NCBI RefSeq assembly: GCF_027706745.1
Contig: NZ_JAQFWP010000067.1
Coordinates: forward strand, 1-41,382
Source: Nocardiopsis suaedae
GTDB lineage: Bacteria > Actinomycetota > Actinomycetes > Streptosporangiales > Streptosporangiaceae
Length of the DNA stretch: 41,382 nt
Reading direction: 5' to 3'
In this document: positions 23,352 through 31,084 of the stretch, one piece after another
How positions within the stretch are numbered: the first letter of the stretch is position 1
Layout: every line of letters begins with the position of its first letter
Notes under the pieces: generated by a model
The model's input: only the letters and a program-made list of their open reading frames with translations
Databases searched by the model: none
Told to the model about the DNA's origin: nothing
Position numbers and translations under genes: made by a program

Positions 23352-23479
23352 CGGATGGCGGGCGTGTGCGGAGTCACCGGAGGGGCGGCGACCACGCGTC
23401 CTCCGTGCGATCGACAACGCAGCGGATAGGGCCGCCGACCTCTGTCGTCGCCGCCCCGCGCCCTGGCGCCCACCATCCG
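23352..23479. repeat. Long imperfect palindrome downstream of treY
   Basis: The inner arms GGGGCGGCGAC (23382-23392) and GTCGCCGCCCC (23447-23457) are perfect complements. The outer arms CGGATGGCGGGCG (23352-23364) and CGCCCACCATCCG (23467-23479) pair with one mismatch. The order and rough spacing of both arms are mirrored, so the whole 128-bp stretch is an inverted repeat with a loop of about 54 nt. Its sequence differs from the GATCTCGGG family. Confidence 0.55.
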
Positions 23480-23602
23480 GCCGGAGACAGTGGGCGGGGC
23501 ACCCGCTGGTCCGTCGCCGTCTTCGCCCCTGGCGCTGAGGACCCGACGGCCGGGGAGCAAGGCCCGGGAACCGCCCGTGTCCGGCTTCGCCCGGCCCTCC
23601 GC

Positions 23603-25984
23603 TCACTCCCTGCGTTCCAGCAGGGCGACCGGGTACTCGGCCAGCACGTCCGCCAGCCTCGGGGCCGCGGGGCGGCTCCCGGCCGGGGACTCCACCTCGC
23701 GCCCGCTCAGCAGGTCCCTCCACCGGCCCGGCCCCGACGGGAGGGGCAGGACCGTGTCGCCCCATCCCCCCGCCTCCGCCAGCCCGGCCGGGAGCCGCGT
23801 GGCCACGGCCGCGACCGCGCCGCCCGGCCCGCGCGCGAAGGCGACCGCGTGGCCCGCCGCCGCGCCCTCCGTGCGCAGGGGCAGGTAGCCGCGCAGGTCC
23901 CTGCGGCGGCGCAGGCGCAGCGCCTGGCGGACCACGTGCATCTTCGCCTCGCCCGACGCGTCCACCGGGGGCCGCCTGCCCGACTCCAGCCGTTCGAGCA
24001 CCACCTCCCGGGCGGTGAAGTCGACCGGCCGCCGGTTGTCCGGGTCGACCAGCGACATGTCCCACAGCTCCGTGCCCTGGTACACGTCCGGCACCCCCGG
24101 CATGAGCAGGTGCACCAGCTTCTGCCCCAGCGCGTTGGCCCACCCGTGCGCCCTGATCCGGGCCACGAACCCCTCCACCGCGCAGGCGGTGCGCCCGTCC
24201 GACATCACCCGCTCCGGCCAGGTCCGCACCTCCTCCTCGAACGCCGGGTCCGGGTCGGTCCAGGACGTGGCCAGCTTCGCCTCCCGCGCCGCCTTGAGCA
24301 GGTGGTCGCGCAGGCGCGCCGCGCTGATCGGCCACGCCCCCACCAGCGTCTGCCAGGCGAGCAGGTTCAGCGAGGGCTCGCTCAGCCCGCACCGGGCGGT
24401 CCCCTCGCGCACCAGGTCCGCGAAGGCATCGGGGACCTCGGCGATCACCGCCAGGCGCGCCCGCACGTCCTCCGACCGCTTGGTGTCGTGCGTGGACAGC
24501 GCGGTCATCGCGTGCGGGCGGGACGCCTCCCGGCGGGCCTGGGCGGCATGGAAGGCGTCCACGGACACCCCGAACTCCGACGGGTCGCCGCCGACCTCGT
24601 TGAGCGCGATGAACCGCGTCGCCCGGTAGAAGGCGGTGTCCTCCACCCCCTTGGCCATCACCATGCCGCTGGTCTGCTGGATCCGCACGGCCGCCTCGCC
24701 GCCGGGGTCGGCGCGGACGACGCGGTCGATCCGGCCCACCTCCGCGGCGGCGTCCGGGGCGCGCTCCCCGGCGCGCCGCACCGCCTCCGCCCAGCGCCCC
24801 TCCCCCTCGGGCAGGTAGGTGCGGTAGACGGGGAAGGCGGCGAGCAGCTCGGCCACCGCACGGAAGGCGGCGGGCGAGGGGGCGGGGGCCGGAGCCGACG
24901 GGCCGCCGGAGCCCACGCGCCCGTCGGCGCGGTCCAGCGCACCGGCGATCCGGCGCGTCTCGGCCGCCAGCGCCTCCACGGCGGCGCGGCGCTTGCACTC
25001 CTCCTCCACCGGCCCCGGGTCCCCGGGCGCCCCCAGCTCCTCCGCGAGCCGGGTGAGCGGCGCCTCGCCCTCCGGGTCGACGAACACCCCGCACACCTCG
25101 CGCAGGGCGTCGTATCCGGTGGTCCCCTCGACCGGCCAGGTCGGCGGCGGGTCCTCCCCCGGCGCCAGGATCTTCTCCACCGCGATCCACCCGCCGAAGC
25201 GCGCCCGCAGGCGGCGCAGGTACCCCCCGGGGTCGGCCAGCCCGTCGGGGTGGTCCACCCGCAGCCCGGCGACCTCCCCCTCGTCGGCCCAGCGCAGCAC
25301 CTCCCGGTGGACCCGCTCGAACACCCACGGGTCCTCCACCCGCAGCGCCGCCAGCTCCGAGACGTCGAAGAAGCGCCGGTAGGACATGGCCTCGCGGGAG
25401 CGGCGCCAGGACACCAGGCGGTAGTGCTGGGCCTCATGCACGCGCGCCGGGTCCGACCGGTCCCCCTCCGGCGCCGTCCCCGGCGCCACCGGGTAGCGGC
25501 GCCCGTCCAGCTCCAGGGCGCCGTCGCGCAGCTCCAGACGGTCCAGGGCGGCGGCACCGCCGTCGCCGTCGTCGGGCAGCACCGGCAGCTCCAGCGGGCC
25601 GCGCCGCCAGTCGATGTCGAAGCAGCGGGCGTGCCCGGCTCCGGGCCCGTCCCGCAGCACCTCCCACCACCAGGCGTTGGCCTCGGGCACGGCCACCGAC
25701 ATGTGATTGGGCACGATGTCCACCACCAGGCCCAGCCCCAGGGCGCGCAGCCGGGCCGACAGCGCCGCGCGCGCCTCCTCCCCGCCCAGGTCGGGGCAGA
25801 CCCGCCGGGGATCGGTCCAGTCGTAGCCGTGCGTGGAGCCGGGGGCGGCCAGCAGCGGCGCGGTGTACAGCGCGCCCACGCCCAGCCGGTGCAGGTAGGG
25901 GGCGGTGTCGGCGGCGTCGCGGAGACCGCCTGCCGGGCGCATCTGCAGGCGGTAGGTGGAGGACGGCGCGGTGTGCGTGCTCAT
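23603..25984 (-). CDS. treY: Malto-oligosyltrehalose synthase TreY
   Basis: This 793-residue GH13 enzyme starts STYRLQMRPAGGLRDAADTAPYL with GVGALYTAPLL and STHGYDWTDP. It has VVDIVPNHMSV, a large insert domain, GLRVDHPDGLADP with the nucleophile Asp near residue 243, and WIAVEKILAPGE with the acid Glu. TALSTHDTKRSEDVRARL and VPDVYQGTELWDMSLVDPDN close the barrel. TreY turns the reducing end of maltodextrins into a trehalosyl unit by intramolecular transglycosylation; TreZ then frees trehalose. ATG 25984 is preferred (AGGAG 5 nt upstream) over GTG 25990. No treX debranching gene or glgE is in the window. Confidence 0.93.
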   Translation of the reverse strand: MSTHTAPSSTYRLQMRPAGGLRDAADTAPYLHRLGVGALYTAPLLAAPGSTHGYDWTDPRRVCPDLGGEEARAALSARLRALGLGLVVDIVPNHMSVAVPEANAWWWEVLRDGPGAGHARCFDIDWRRGPLELPVLPDDGDGGAAALDRLELRDGALELDGRRYPVAPGTAPEGDRSDPARVHEAQHYRLVSWRRSREAMSYRRFFDVSELAALRVEDPWVFERVHREVLRWADEGEVAGLRVDHPDGLADPGGYLRRLRARFGGWIAVEKILAPGEDPPPTWPVEGTTGYDALREVCGVFVDPEGEAPLTRLAEELGAPGDPGPVEEECKRRAAVEALAAETRRIAGALDRADGRVGSGGPSAPAPAPSPAAFRAVAELLAAFPVYRTYLPEGEGRWAEAVRRAGERAPDAAAEVGRIDRVVRADPGGEAAVRIQQTSGMVMAKGVEDTAFYRATRFIALNEVGGDPSEFGVSVDAFHAAQARREASRPHAMTALSTHDTKRSEDVRARLAVIAEVPDAFADLVREGTARCGLSEPSLNLLAWQTLVGAWPISAARLRDHLLKAAREAKLATSWTDPDPAFEEEVRTWPERVMSDGRTACAVEGFVARIRAHGWANALGQKLVHLLMPGVPDVYQGTELWDMSLVDPDNRRPVDFTAREVVLERLESGRRPPVDASGEAKMHVVRQALRLRRRRDLRGYLPLRTEGAAAGHAVAFARGPGGAVAAVATRLPAGLAEAGGWGDTVLPLPSGPGRWRDLLSGREVESPAGSRPAAPRLADVLAEYPVALLERRE

Positions 25985-26044
25985 CTGCACTCCTACGTGC
26001 CCCGGCGCGCGCCCCCGGTAACCGTCCGTACGGCCCCGCGGCTA

Positions 26045-26174
26045 GGGTGTGTTCATCGGAGGCTTTTCGATCAGCGAGCGGCCGTCGCCCCTATTGCGCC
26101 GGCTTCGCCACCATGGCGAAGCCGGCGCAATAGGGGCGTGGCCGCGAGCCGAAAACGATCCAAGAAACACACCC
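26045..26174. mobile_element. 130-bp MITE-like palindromic element
   Basis: The ends are GGGTGTGTT (26045-26053) and its complement AACACACCC (26166-26174). The centre is a perfect 25-bp stem (26086-26110 with 26114-26138) around a CCA loop. Between ends and core the arms remain alignable (TTTTCG against CGAAAA, CGGCCG against GCGGCC). No coding capacity is present. Terminal inverted repeats, full palindromy and small size fit a MITE mobilised by a transposase elsewhere, or a remnant of one. I cannot make out a clean target-site duplication. It ends 68 bp before aroQ. Confidence 0.7.
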
Positions 26175-26242
26175 TGCGCTGGCCGCACCGGCCGGCGCCG
26201 CCGGCCCCAGCCCGACCGACCGCCCGCACGGAAGGCCGCACG

Positions 26243-26716
26243 TTGCCCGACGCATCCGACCGCCTCAGCCCCACCGTCCTGCTGCTGAACGGCCCCAACC
26301 TGAACCTGCTGGGCCGCCGGGACCCCGCGCACTACGGCTCCACGACGCTGGCCGACATCGAGCGCCGGGTGACCGGGCTCGGCGCCGAGCTGGGGGCGCG
26401 GGTGCGGTGCGCGCAGAGCAACCACGAGGGCGAGCTGGTCGACCTGGTGCACGGGGCCGCCGAGCTCGACGGGATCGTCATCAACCCGGGCGCCTTCGCC
26501 CACTACAGCATCGCGCTGCGCGACGCGGTGGACGCGGTGGACACCCCCTGCGTCGAGGTGCACATCTCCAACGTGTACGCCCGCGAGGAGTTCCGGCACA
26601 CCTCGGTCACCGCGCCGGTCATGCAGGGCTACATCGCCGGGTGCGGGGTGGTCGGCTACGAGCTGGGCCTGCGGGCCGTCCTGGCCCGGATCGCCGAGGC
26701 CGCGGACGCCGGTTGA
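26243..26716 (+). CDS. aroQ: Type II 3-dehydroquinate dehydratase
   Basis: This 157-residue protein has the full AroQ pattern: LLLNGPNLNLLGRRDPAHYGSTTL with the catalytic Tyr, RCAQSNHEGELVDLVH, GIVINPGAFAHYSIALRDAV, VEVHISNVYAREEFRHTSV and a late GVVGYELGL. It converts 3-dehydroquinate to 3-dehydroshikimate in the shikimate pathway, or in quinate breakdown. The start is TTG 26243, 7 nt after GGAAGG; no ATG or GTG lies before the conserved NGPNLN. The palindromic element at 26045-26174 occupies most of its upstream region, so the promoter is either inside that element or in the 68-bp gap. Confidence 0.93.
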   Translation: MPDASDRLSPTVLLLNGPNLNLLGRRDPAHYGSTTLADIERRVTGLGAELGARVRCAQSNHEGELVDLVHGAAELDGIVINPGAFAHYSIALRDAVDAVDTPCVEVHISNVYAREEFRHTSVTAPVMQGYIAGCGVVGYELGLRAVLARIAEAADAG

Positions 26717-26923
26717 CCCGCGCCCGGACGGGGTGAGCCCTTCCCCACACCGGCCCGGTTCGGCAGCACGCGCCACCTGTTGTTAAATTCTTCGACGTCG
26801 TTCGTTCAGCCGCGCCCGCGCACCGTACCCGGGGCCGCCCGGCGGGCCGTACCGTGCCCGCAGGGGCGGCCGCCGGGACGCCGCCCCGCCGAGGCGCCCA
26901 CCTGTGGGGAGAAGAGCACAGCC

Positions 26924-28057
26924 ATGCGCATGCGCCCGTCCACCCGCCGCGCCTGCCTCGCGGCCGCCGCCTCGGGGGCCCTCGCCCTCACCGCGGCGTG
27001 CGGCAGTGACAACGCCGTGCGCGGCAACAACCCGATCCCCGTCCCCGACGACCTGTCCTGCTTCGAGGGCACCCTGGACGGGGCCGGCTCCAGCGCCCAA
27101 GAGAACGCGATGACCACGTGGATCGCGGGCTACCAGACGGCCTGCCAGGACTCGCTGGTCTTCTACGACGCGATCGGCTCGGGCGGCGGGCGCAGCCAGT
27201 TCCTCGACAGTGCCGTGGCCTTCGCCGGGACCGACGCCGCCCTGGACCCCAAGGAGCACGAGGAGGCGGTGGCGCGCTGCGACTCCTCGGCGGCGGTGAA
27301 CATCCCCGCCTACGTGGTCCCGATCGCGGTGGTGTTCAGCCTGGAGGGCGTCGACGAGCTGGACCTGTCGCCGGACACCATCGCGGGCATCTTCAAGGGC
27401 GACATCACCCGGTGGGACGCGCCGGAGATCGCCGAGGACAACCCGGACGCCGACCTGCCGGACAAGCGCATCACCCCGGTGTCGCGCTCCGACGAGTCCG
27501 GCACCACCGAGAACTTCACCGAGTACCTGCACAGCGCCGCGCCGGACGTGTGGACCTACGAGCCCGGCGGCCAGTGGCCGCTGCCCCCGGTCGAGGCCGC
27601 GCAGGGCAACAGCGGCATCGCCGAGGCGGTGGAAGGCGGGAACGGCACCATCGGCTACGTGGAGGCCTCCCACGTGGGGCACATGTCGGCCGCGCGGGTG
27701 GGCGTCGGCGAGGAGTTCGTGGAGCTGGCGCCGGAGTCGGCGGCCAAGGTGGTGGCCGAGGCGCCCCGGCGCGAGGGCTCGGGCCGCTACGACTACGCGC
27801 TGGAGCTGGACTACGGCACCACCGAGTCGGGGGTCTACCCGATCGTGCTGGTCAGCTACCAGGTGGCGTGCCTGGACTACGAGGACCCCGACCAGGGCGA
27901 GCGGGTCCGGGACTTCCTGAGCTACGTGATCAGCCCCGAGGGCCAGCAGGCGGCCTCCGACGAGACCGGGTCGGCGCCCCTGCCCGAGGACATCCGCTCG
28001 GACCTGCAGACGACGCTGAACGCGATCAACACGGGCGCGGGCCGGACGTCCGACTGA
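26924..28057 (+). CDS. pstS: Phosphate ABC transporter substrate-binding lipoprotein PstS
   Basis: This 377-residue protein has a lipoprotein signal ending LTAAC near residue 26. The PstS fold shows GTLDGAGSSAQENAMTTW, YDAIGSGGGRSQFLD, FAGTDAALD, PIAVVFSLEGVDELDLS, IFKGDITRWDAPEI and VSRSDESGTTENFTEYL, with the phosphate-contacting Ser/Asp/Arg residues. It binds periplasm-equivalent phosphate at the cell surface for the PstCAB importer. No pstC, pstA or pstB is adjacent, so it is an orphan or auxiliary copy. The upstream region 26777-26805 is unusually AT-rich (GTTGTTAAATTC, GTTCGTTCAG) and may include PhoP-box-like repeats, but the match is weak. Confidence 0.9.
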   Translation: MRMRPSTRRACLAAAASGALALTAACGSDNAVRGNNPIPVPDDLSCFEGTLDGAGSSAQENAMTTWIAGYQTACQDSLVFYDAIGSGGGRSQFLDSAVAFAGTDAALDPKEHEEAVARCDSSAAVNIPAYVVPIAVVFSLEGVDELDLSPDTIAGIFKGDITRWDAPEIAEDNPDADLPDKRITPVSRSDESGTTENFTEYLHSAAPDVWTYEPGGQWPLPPVEAAQGNSGIAEAVEGGNGTIGYVEASHVGHMSAARVGVGEEFVELAPESAAKVVAEAPRREGSGRYDYALELDYGTTESGVYPIVLVSYQVACLDYEDPDQGERVRDFLSYVISPEGQQAASDETGSAPLPEDIRSDLQTTLNAINTGAGRTSD

Positions 28058-28071
28058 GGCGCGTGCCGCCC

Positions 28072-28107
28072 GGCCCGGGTCCCGCCCCCGGGGGGGGCGG
28101 AAGGGCC
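28072..28107. terminator. Terminator between pstS and the glycosyltransferase gene
   Basis: CCGCCCCC (28082-28089) pairs with GGGGGCGG (28093-28100), extended by GGCCC (28072-28076) with GGGCC near 28103. It lies between convergent genes. Confidence 0.5.
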
Positions 28108-28118
28108 CGTGGGCGGGC

Positions 28119-29783
28119 TCAGCGCATGAACCGGAGCGGGGCCGCGCATGCGGCCCCGCAGGCGCGGGCCGCCCTGGCCGCTGACGCGCGCGCGGCGGCG
28201 AAAAGCGCGCGGATCCGTCCGTCACCCGATTCCGCGTCCGCGCTCTGCTCGCCGTCGTCCCCCTCGTCGAACTCGTCCCGGCCGGGTCCGACCACCGGCC
28301 CGTCGCCCTCCCGCTGGCGCCGGGGGCGGGCGTCCGCGCTCTGCTCGCCGTCGTCCTCGTCGCCGTACGCGTCCTGCTCGGCGGCCCCGACCCCCGTCCG
28401 CAAGGGCTCCGAGCGGTAGTGGCAGGCCTCGGGGTCGGTGAGGTCCACCAGCGTCCCCTCCCCGGCCTGGATGCGGTAGCGGCCGTACACCTCCGCGACG
28501 GCGTCGGCCAGCCGCTCCCCCTGGCACCGCTCCCGAAGGGCGCGGGCCAGCGCGCGGGTGCGCCACAGCCGGACCCCGGCGCCGGGCGTGGGCGCCGACT
28601 CGGGGACCAGTTCGACGACGCCGGCGTGCGCGCGCTCGGCGCGGTCGGTCAGCAGCCCCAGCGTGTCGGGGGACAGTCCCCAGGCCACGGGGAGCTGCAG
28701 CAGGTAGGGCGAGGGGAAGCCGGTCCGGGGCGGGTCGGGGACGAACCGGACCCGCGCATCCGCGAGGTAGGCGGCCTGGACCAGGCGCAGTTCCAGCAGC
28801 GCCTCCTCCGAGACGCGCTCCCCCTCCCAGTCGGCGACCAGGTCCACGCCGATGTCGGGCTCGCCCGCGTCCAGGAGGCGGTCGACGCACCCGCGCACCA
28901 TGTCGTAGTCGGCGCCGCCGATGTCGACGACCGCGCGGACACGGGGCGGGCGGGTGCGGTCCGCGTCCGCGGCGGGCAGCGCGGTCCCGGCCTCGCCCGT
29001 CGACCAGGCGGGCGCATCGCGGTCGGGCAGGAAGAGGGCTCCGGCGGTCCAGAGGCGGTCGGCCAGCTCCGCCTCGCCGAGCGGGCCGTCTCCGGCGGCG
29101 GCCCGGAACAGGGCGGTGCGCACGGCGCAGGCCGAGCGGGTGAAGGCCCGGCAGGCGCGGTCGTCGGCCCCGGCGAGGTCGCCGGTGGCGTCCAGCAGGG
29201 CGTCGCGGTCGGCGCAGGCGCCGTCGCCGCCCAGGGCGTCGGCCATGCCGCCGGACAGGGCCATGACCGCCGTGTCGGCGGCGTCGGCGGGGACCTCGCG
29301 GGCGCTGAGCACGTCGGCGAGGGTGACGCAGTCGGGGCGCATGTGGTGCCAGCGGGCGTGGGTCTCGGCGTAGAAGGGGTCGACGATCATGCCGGCGTCG
29401 AGCAGGCAGAGGATGTCGCCCCCGGCGAGGCGGGTGCCCAGGGCGCACGCGGCCGCGGCCCCGGTCCCGGCGGGGACCCGTTCGACGCGGACGCTCTCCC
29501 CGGGGTCCTCGGGCAGGGCGACGCCGTCCGCGGCGATGACGAGGACGTCGAGCAGGTGCGCGGGGTAGGTCTGCACGGACAGCGCCGCGAGCGTCAGGTC
29601 CAGGCGTTCCCCGCCCAGGGCGGTGACGACGGTGCTCACGGACAGGCGCGGCGTCCAGCACCCGGGATCGGGCGGGTGGAGGCCGGTCCAGTCGTTGCGG
29701 TGGACCCGCGCCGGGCCCCGCCGGCCACCTTCGGCGGGGCGCACACCGGCGGGCTGCGACTCGGAGTGGCGATGCGGCAACAC
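28119..29783 (-). CDS. Glycosyltransferase family 2-like protein with repeated acidic tail
   Basis: This protein has about 554 residues. After 40 variable residues it has PRLSVSTVVTALGGERLDLTLAAL, SVQTYPAHLLDVLVIAADG, VPAGTGAAAACALGTRLAGGDILCLLDAGMIVDPFY and ETHARWHH. This is the start of a GT-A fold with a D-x-G where active family 2 enzymes have DxD. The downstream acceptor region is poorly conserved, so activity is uncertain. A mycofactocin or cell-wall type GT2 is possible. Near residues 480-530 the motif DDGEQSADA occurs twice, 32 residues apart, in an acidic linker. The tail is Ala/Arg-rich. GTG 29783 is taken as the start because it sits at the predicted +1 of a TATAGT promoter. Confidence 0.6.
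   Translation of the reverse strand: MLPHRHSESQPAGVRPAEGGRRGPARVHRNDWTGLHPPDPGCWTPRLSVSTVVTALGGERLDLTLAALSVQTYPAHLLDVLVIAADGVALPEDPGESVRVERVPAGTGAAAACALGTRLAGGDILCLLDAGMIVDPFYAETHARWHHMRPDCVTLADVLSAREVPADAADTAVMALSGGMADALGGDGACADRDALLDATGDLAGADDRACRAFTRSACAVRTALFRAAAGDGPLGEAELADRLWTAGALFLPDRDAPAWSTGEAGTALPAADADRTRPPRVRAVVDIGGADYDMVRGCVDRLLDAGEPDIGVDLVADWEGERVSEEALLELRLVQAAYLADARVRFVPDPPRTGFPSPYLLQLPVAWGLSPDTLGLLTDRAERAHAGVVELVPESAPTPGAGVRLWRTRALARALRERCQGERLADAVAEVYGRYRIQAGEGTLVDLTDPEACHYRSEPLRTGVGAAEQDAYGDEDDGEQSADARPRRQREGDGPVVGPGRDEFDEGDDGEQSADAESGDGRIRALFAAARASAARAARACGAACAAPLRFMR
28234..28356. repeat. 27-bp direct repeat inside the GT2-like gene
   Basis: An identical 27-bp sequence, beginning GCGTCCGCGCTCTGCTC, occurs at 28234-28260 and 28330-28356, 96 bp apart (32 codons, in frame). 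It encodes the repeated DDGEQSADA motif in the acidic linker. Such exact copies favour slippage or expansion. Confidence 0.8.
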
Positions 29784-29795
29784 ATAGTCACTATA
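29783..29795 (-). promoter_or_regulatory. Likely leaderless promoter with palindrome
   Basis: On the minus strand TATAGT (29795-29790) is followed by six bases and then GTG at 29783, so transcription would start at the initiation codon. ATAGTGACTAT, which overlaps the -10, is a perfect 11-bp palindrome and could be an operator. No good -35 is visible. Confidence 0.45.
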
Positions 29796-29900
29796 CCGGC
29801 ACGGAGCGTCATATTCGCAGAAGGCACGGAAGACATGCCCCGATTCCCGCCCATTCGCAGCCCCGAGCACCGCCCCATCGCATTCGCCCCGCCCGTCCGG

Positions 29901-30117
29901 GACGGTCGCGCCCTCTGGAGTAGGACCCCCGATGATCTCGGGAAAAACGACGCTACCAGCGCGTTTTTGGCGTCGTTCCTCCCGAGATCAACAACGGGAG
30001 GGGACCGACCGCGTCGACCTGGCCGAACGGACACCACACCGCTCCGGAGGACACCCCCGGACGACCGCGCCCGATCGGCCGGAGGGGTATTCCGGCCGGT
30101 CCTTCTCCGATGTTCCG
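29901..30117. repeat. GATCTCGGG palindromic repeat, copy 2 (long form)
   Basis: The core arms 29933-29953 and 29970-29990 pair at 19 of 21 positions around a 16-nt loop. Flanks extend the element. On the right, a CACCGCTCC-GAGGACACC block (about 30037-30056) leads to CCTTCTCCGATGTTC (30101-30115). These flanks match copy 3 in the opposite orientation. No gene lies inside it. The left limit is approximate. Confidence 0.65.
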
Positions 30118-30253
30118 GGCCGTCTTGGGCGGACGTCGGACAAAAAGCTGGAATTCCACGTGGCAACGGAGGGTGTCCGCGCCCTCTGTACAGGTGACGG
30201 GTGCGGCGCCGCGCCGCCTCCCCGCTCCCGTCGGTGTCCGAGAGGAGCCGGAA

Positions 30254-30631
30254 TTGCCACGACCGCACCCGCCCCGGCGTCCGTCCGCGATCCGCCACCA
30301 CCGCATCCAGGGCGCCTGGTCACCGCACCAGGTGGTCCGTCTGGCCCAGCTCACCGCCGAGGTCCTGGCGGGAGAGCGCGCGCCCGTCCAGGTGGAGCCC
30401 CTCCTCGAACCGCGGCCGTTCTCGATGCTCTGCCGGAGGGCGGGCGCCTTCCGCGAACGTACCCGGCCGCGGGTGCTGCGGACGTGGGTGCGCCCTCAGG
30501 GTCCGTCGGTGGCCGAAGCGGCGGCCCTGATCGGGTGCGGCCGGCGCCGCCGCGTCCTGGCCTTCCGCGTCGCGCGCAAAGAGGGCATGTGGGTGTGCAC
30601 CGACCTGGAGACCGACGTCGGTAAGAGCTAG
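30254..30631 (+). CDS. Rv3235-family protein
   Basis: This 125-residue protein resembles the actinobacterial Rv3235 family (DUF6459). It has VVRLAQLTAEVLAGERAPVQVEPLL, a basic loop, PRVLRTWVRPQGPSVAEAAALIGCG, and RVLAFRVARKEGMWVCTDLE, which matches the family's ALALRLEG-GRWRCTALE ending. Function is unknown, and in many actinomycetes a homologue lies close to secA. TTG 30254 is chosen because AGAGGAG ends 6 nt upstream. GTG near 30197 is an alternative giving a longer disordered start. The gene stands alone between two inverted copies of a long palindromic repeat (29901-30117 and 30740-31016), which suggests it was relocated as a unit. Confidence 0.7.
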   Translation: MPRPHPPRRPSAIRHHRIQGAWSPHQVVRLAQLTAEVLAGERAPVQVEPLLEPRPFSMLCRRAGAFRERTRPRVLRTWVRPQGPSVAEAAALIGCGRRRRVLAFRVARKEGMWVCTDLETDVGKS

Positions 30632-30739
30632 GCGGCCCACAGCACGCGATACAAAAGGGGCCGCCCCCGGTCCATGGAGCCGGAACCGGCCGACGGCGGC
30701 GGCGCGTACGTCGATGCGCGCCGCCGGGCCACCACGCAT

Positions 30740-31016
30740 CGAACGGAGAAGGCCGCAGGCCGTGTCCTCTGGCGCGGTGCCGTTTCCCTCGGGCCGGGCC
30801 GGCACCGCCGGCCCGCCCCCTTCCGTTGTCGATCTCGGGGGAAACGACGCCACAACCGCGCTCGCAGCGTCGTTTCCCCGAGATCATCGGGGCTTCGGGC
30901 CAGAGGGTGCCCGCACCGGCGGCCACGGCCGCCGAAAGTTCCACCGCTCCAGAGGACACCACCGGGCCGCGCCGCATCAGCGGCGCGATGCTCCCGGCCG
31001 GGCCTTCCCGTGTTCG
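30740..31016. repeat. GATCTCGGG palindromic repeat, copy 3 (long form, inverted)
   Basis: The core arms 30831-30850 and 30867-30885 are complementary apart from one extra G, around a 16-nt loop. Outer blocks are GTGTCCTCTGG near 30762 and CCAGAGGACAC near 30949-30959, again mirror images. The ends are CGAACGGAGAAGG (from 30740) and CCTTCCCGTGTTCG (to 31016). The left half resembles the complement of the right half of copy 2, and vice versa, so the two copies are inverted relative to each other. Confidence 0.7.
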
Positions 31017-31084
31017 GCTTCGCGGGTGGGGCGGGTCACCGGGCGGTGGTGCCCGTGTCGCCGCCGAACGGCATACTGCTGGGT

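Larger units (their letters stand above)
23190..23602. other. Long intergenic region between treY and the rRNA methyltransferase
   Basis: These 413 bp have no convincing gene. They hold a compact hairpin (23228-23253) and a long imperfect palindrome (23352-23479), listed separately. The rlmA promoter must lie here if rlmA-treZ is transcribed independently of treY. Confidence 0.5.

Noticed and set aside
23273-26716. Open frame of over 1100 codons ending in aroQ
   Set aside because: Most of it is antisense to treY. Only the part from TTG 26243 has a recognisable protein (AroQ).
26777-26805. PhoP boxes before pstS
   Set aside because: The 11-bp spaced GTTCACC-type repeats are not clear enough to annotate as a site.
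28234-28356. Direct repeat considered as a CRISPR or attachment site
   Set aside because: There are only two copies, in frame within a coding linker, with no spacer array, integrase or tRNA nearby.
29932-30624. Several overlapping frames across the repeats near 30 kb, some sharing VSSGAV-like peptides
   Set aside because: The shared peptides come from the palindromic DNA repeats being read in different frames and strands, not from real proteins.
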